A model generated the notes under the pieces. It saw only the letters and a program-made list of their open reading frames with translations, searched no databases and was not told the origin of the DNA. Positions 5,287-5,730 of a stretch of DNA of 5,730 bases are shown piece after piece. Source of the stretch: Flavobacteriaceae bacterium (lineage in GTDB: Bacteria > Bacteroidota > Bacteroidia > Flavobacteriales > Flavobacteriaceae); assembly GCA_030613745.1 (NCBI GenBank), contig JAUWLK010000181.1:1-5730 (forward strand), read 5' to 3'. Numbering within the stretch: position 1 is the first letter of the stretch; each line of letters begins with the position of its first letter. Both the position numbers and the translations under genes were made by a program.

Positions 5287-5730
5287 CTACTTAGGAAACA
5301 ATAAAATTACATTTACTCTAATACCCACTCCGGATTAAATGGATTATTGCCATAAAATACTTTTGGTCCTCCACTAAGTTGAGCATTTGAGTACTAAATT
5401 TTACAACTTTGGCATAATACGCTCCTATAAAGCCTCCAAAAAGATCATTGTTGCAATCTTGTGTATTTTCAGAAGAATAGTATAAGACACACCGTCAGGA
5501 GTTGCATAAGTAGCAAATGGTTGAAAAAAAGTTGCATTAACATCATTATTGCCGCTACCTGCAAATGACCACATGTGATTTACTAAAGCACCATAGATCC
5601 ATTGACCCTTTAATTTTAGCAATAATGCATTTGGTCCAATAAATTCCTAATGCATCATCAGTTGCTGTTGGCAGTAAAAATACAGGGCCAATACCCCACA
5701 AACCTCCTTTTGTAGTTGCTTTTGGAGAAA
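5287..5730 (-). pseudogene. Putative outer-membrane transporter family protein, frameshifted, 5' end outside window
   Basis: Five segments in changing frames rebuild the C-terminal half of a protein family often labelled transporter or neuromedin U, probably an outer-membrane beta-barrel. They read GGLWGIGPVFLLPTATDDALG (5707-5645), then GPNALLLKLKGQWIYGALVNH and WSFAG...FFQPFATY (5637-5476), then SENTQD...FGGFIGAYYAKVV (5473-5375), then GGPKVFYGNNPFNPEW (5372-5325), and finally IRVNVILLFPK with a TAG at 5289-5287. The last three breaks each fit loss of one base near 5475, 5374 and 5325; the third is a G run probably shortened from four to three. The first break, near 5644, also loses a few residues. 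DWN appears as DCN. The reading is from remembered family patterns. Decay or low-quality sequence are both possible. The N-terminal part lies beyond 5730, so its state is unknown. Confidence 0.65.

Overview
The window looks like chromosomal DNA of a member of the Bacteroidota, most likely a Flavobacteriaceae-type marine or aquatic bacterium. The basis is the very AT-rich composition, Bacteroidota-style promoters (TTG or TTTG, then a TAnnTTTG-like box), weak Shine-Dalgarno signals, a lysyl-tRNA synthetase with a C-terminal extension, and a YqaE/Pmp3-type protein with the DKGCG signature. The genus cannot be fixed from the sequence alone.

Layout. Positions 1-117 hold no convincing gene, but carry a candidate leftward promoter with two 8-bp direct repeats. 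Next come the lysS terminator (118-149), a 20-bp palindrome (162-181) and intact lysS on the minus strand (190-1887). A 353-bp divergent intergenic region (1888-2240) carries a bulged REP-like hairpin, two overlapping alternative small hairpins and back-to-back promoter candidates for lysS (leftward) and the rightward cluster. That cluster is a 52-residue YqaE/Pmp3 membrane protein (2241-2399, too short for many gene callers), a lipoprotein (2404-3150) and lipB (3199-3891). lipB is interrupted by an in-frame TGA exactly at the second Gly of its conserved RGG motif. A perfect-phase heptamer repeat (TAAATGG, nine copies) starts on the lipB stop codon. On the other side of a short AT-rich spacer, a degenerate purine-rich heptad array follows the stop of a convergent NdpA/YejK-family nucleoid-associated protein gene (4115-5164, minus). 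Upstream of it lie a candidate promoter, a strong intrinsic terminator (5219-5256), and the 3' part of a minus-strand gene (5287-5730) for a putative outer-membrane transporter family protein, broken by at least four frame changes.

Functionally this is mostly housekeeping: tRNA charging (lysS), lipoate attachment (lipB) and nucleoid or topology functions (NdpA-like), plus two envelope proteins. I see no mobile element, CRISPR array, defence cassette or biosynthetic cluster, so I do not claim a new system. The points worth attention are the nonsense codon in lipB, the paired heptad repeats at two convergent gene ends, and the frameshifted gene beside a perfectly kept terminator. Sequencing error is a live alternative for the nonsense codon and the frameshifts.
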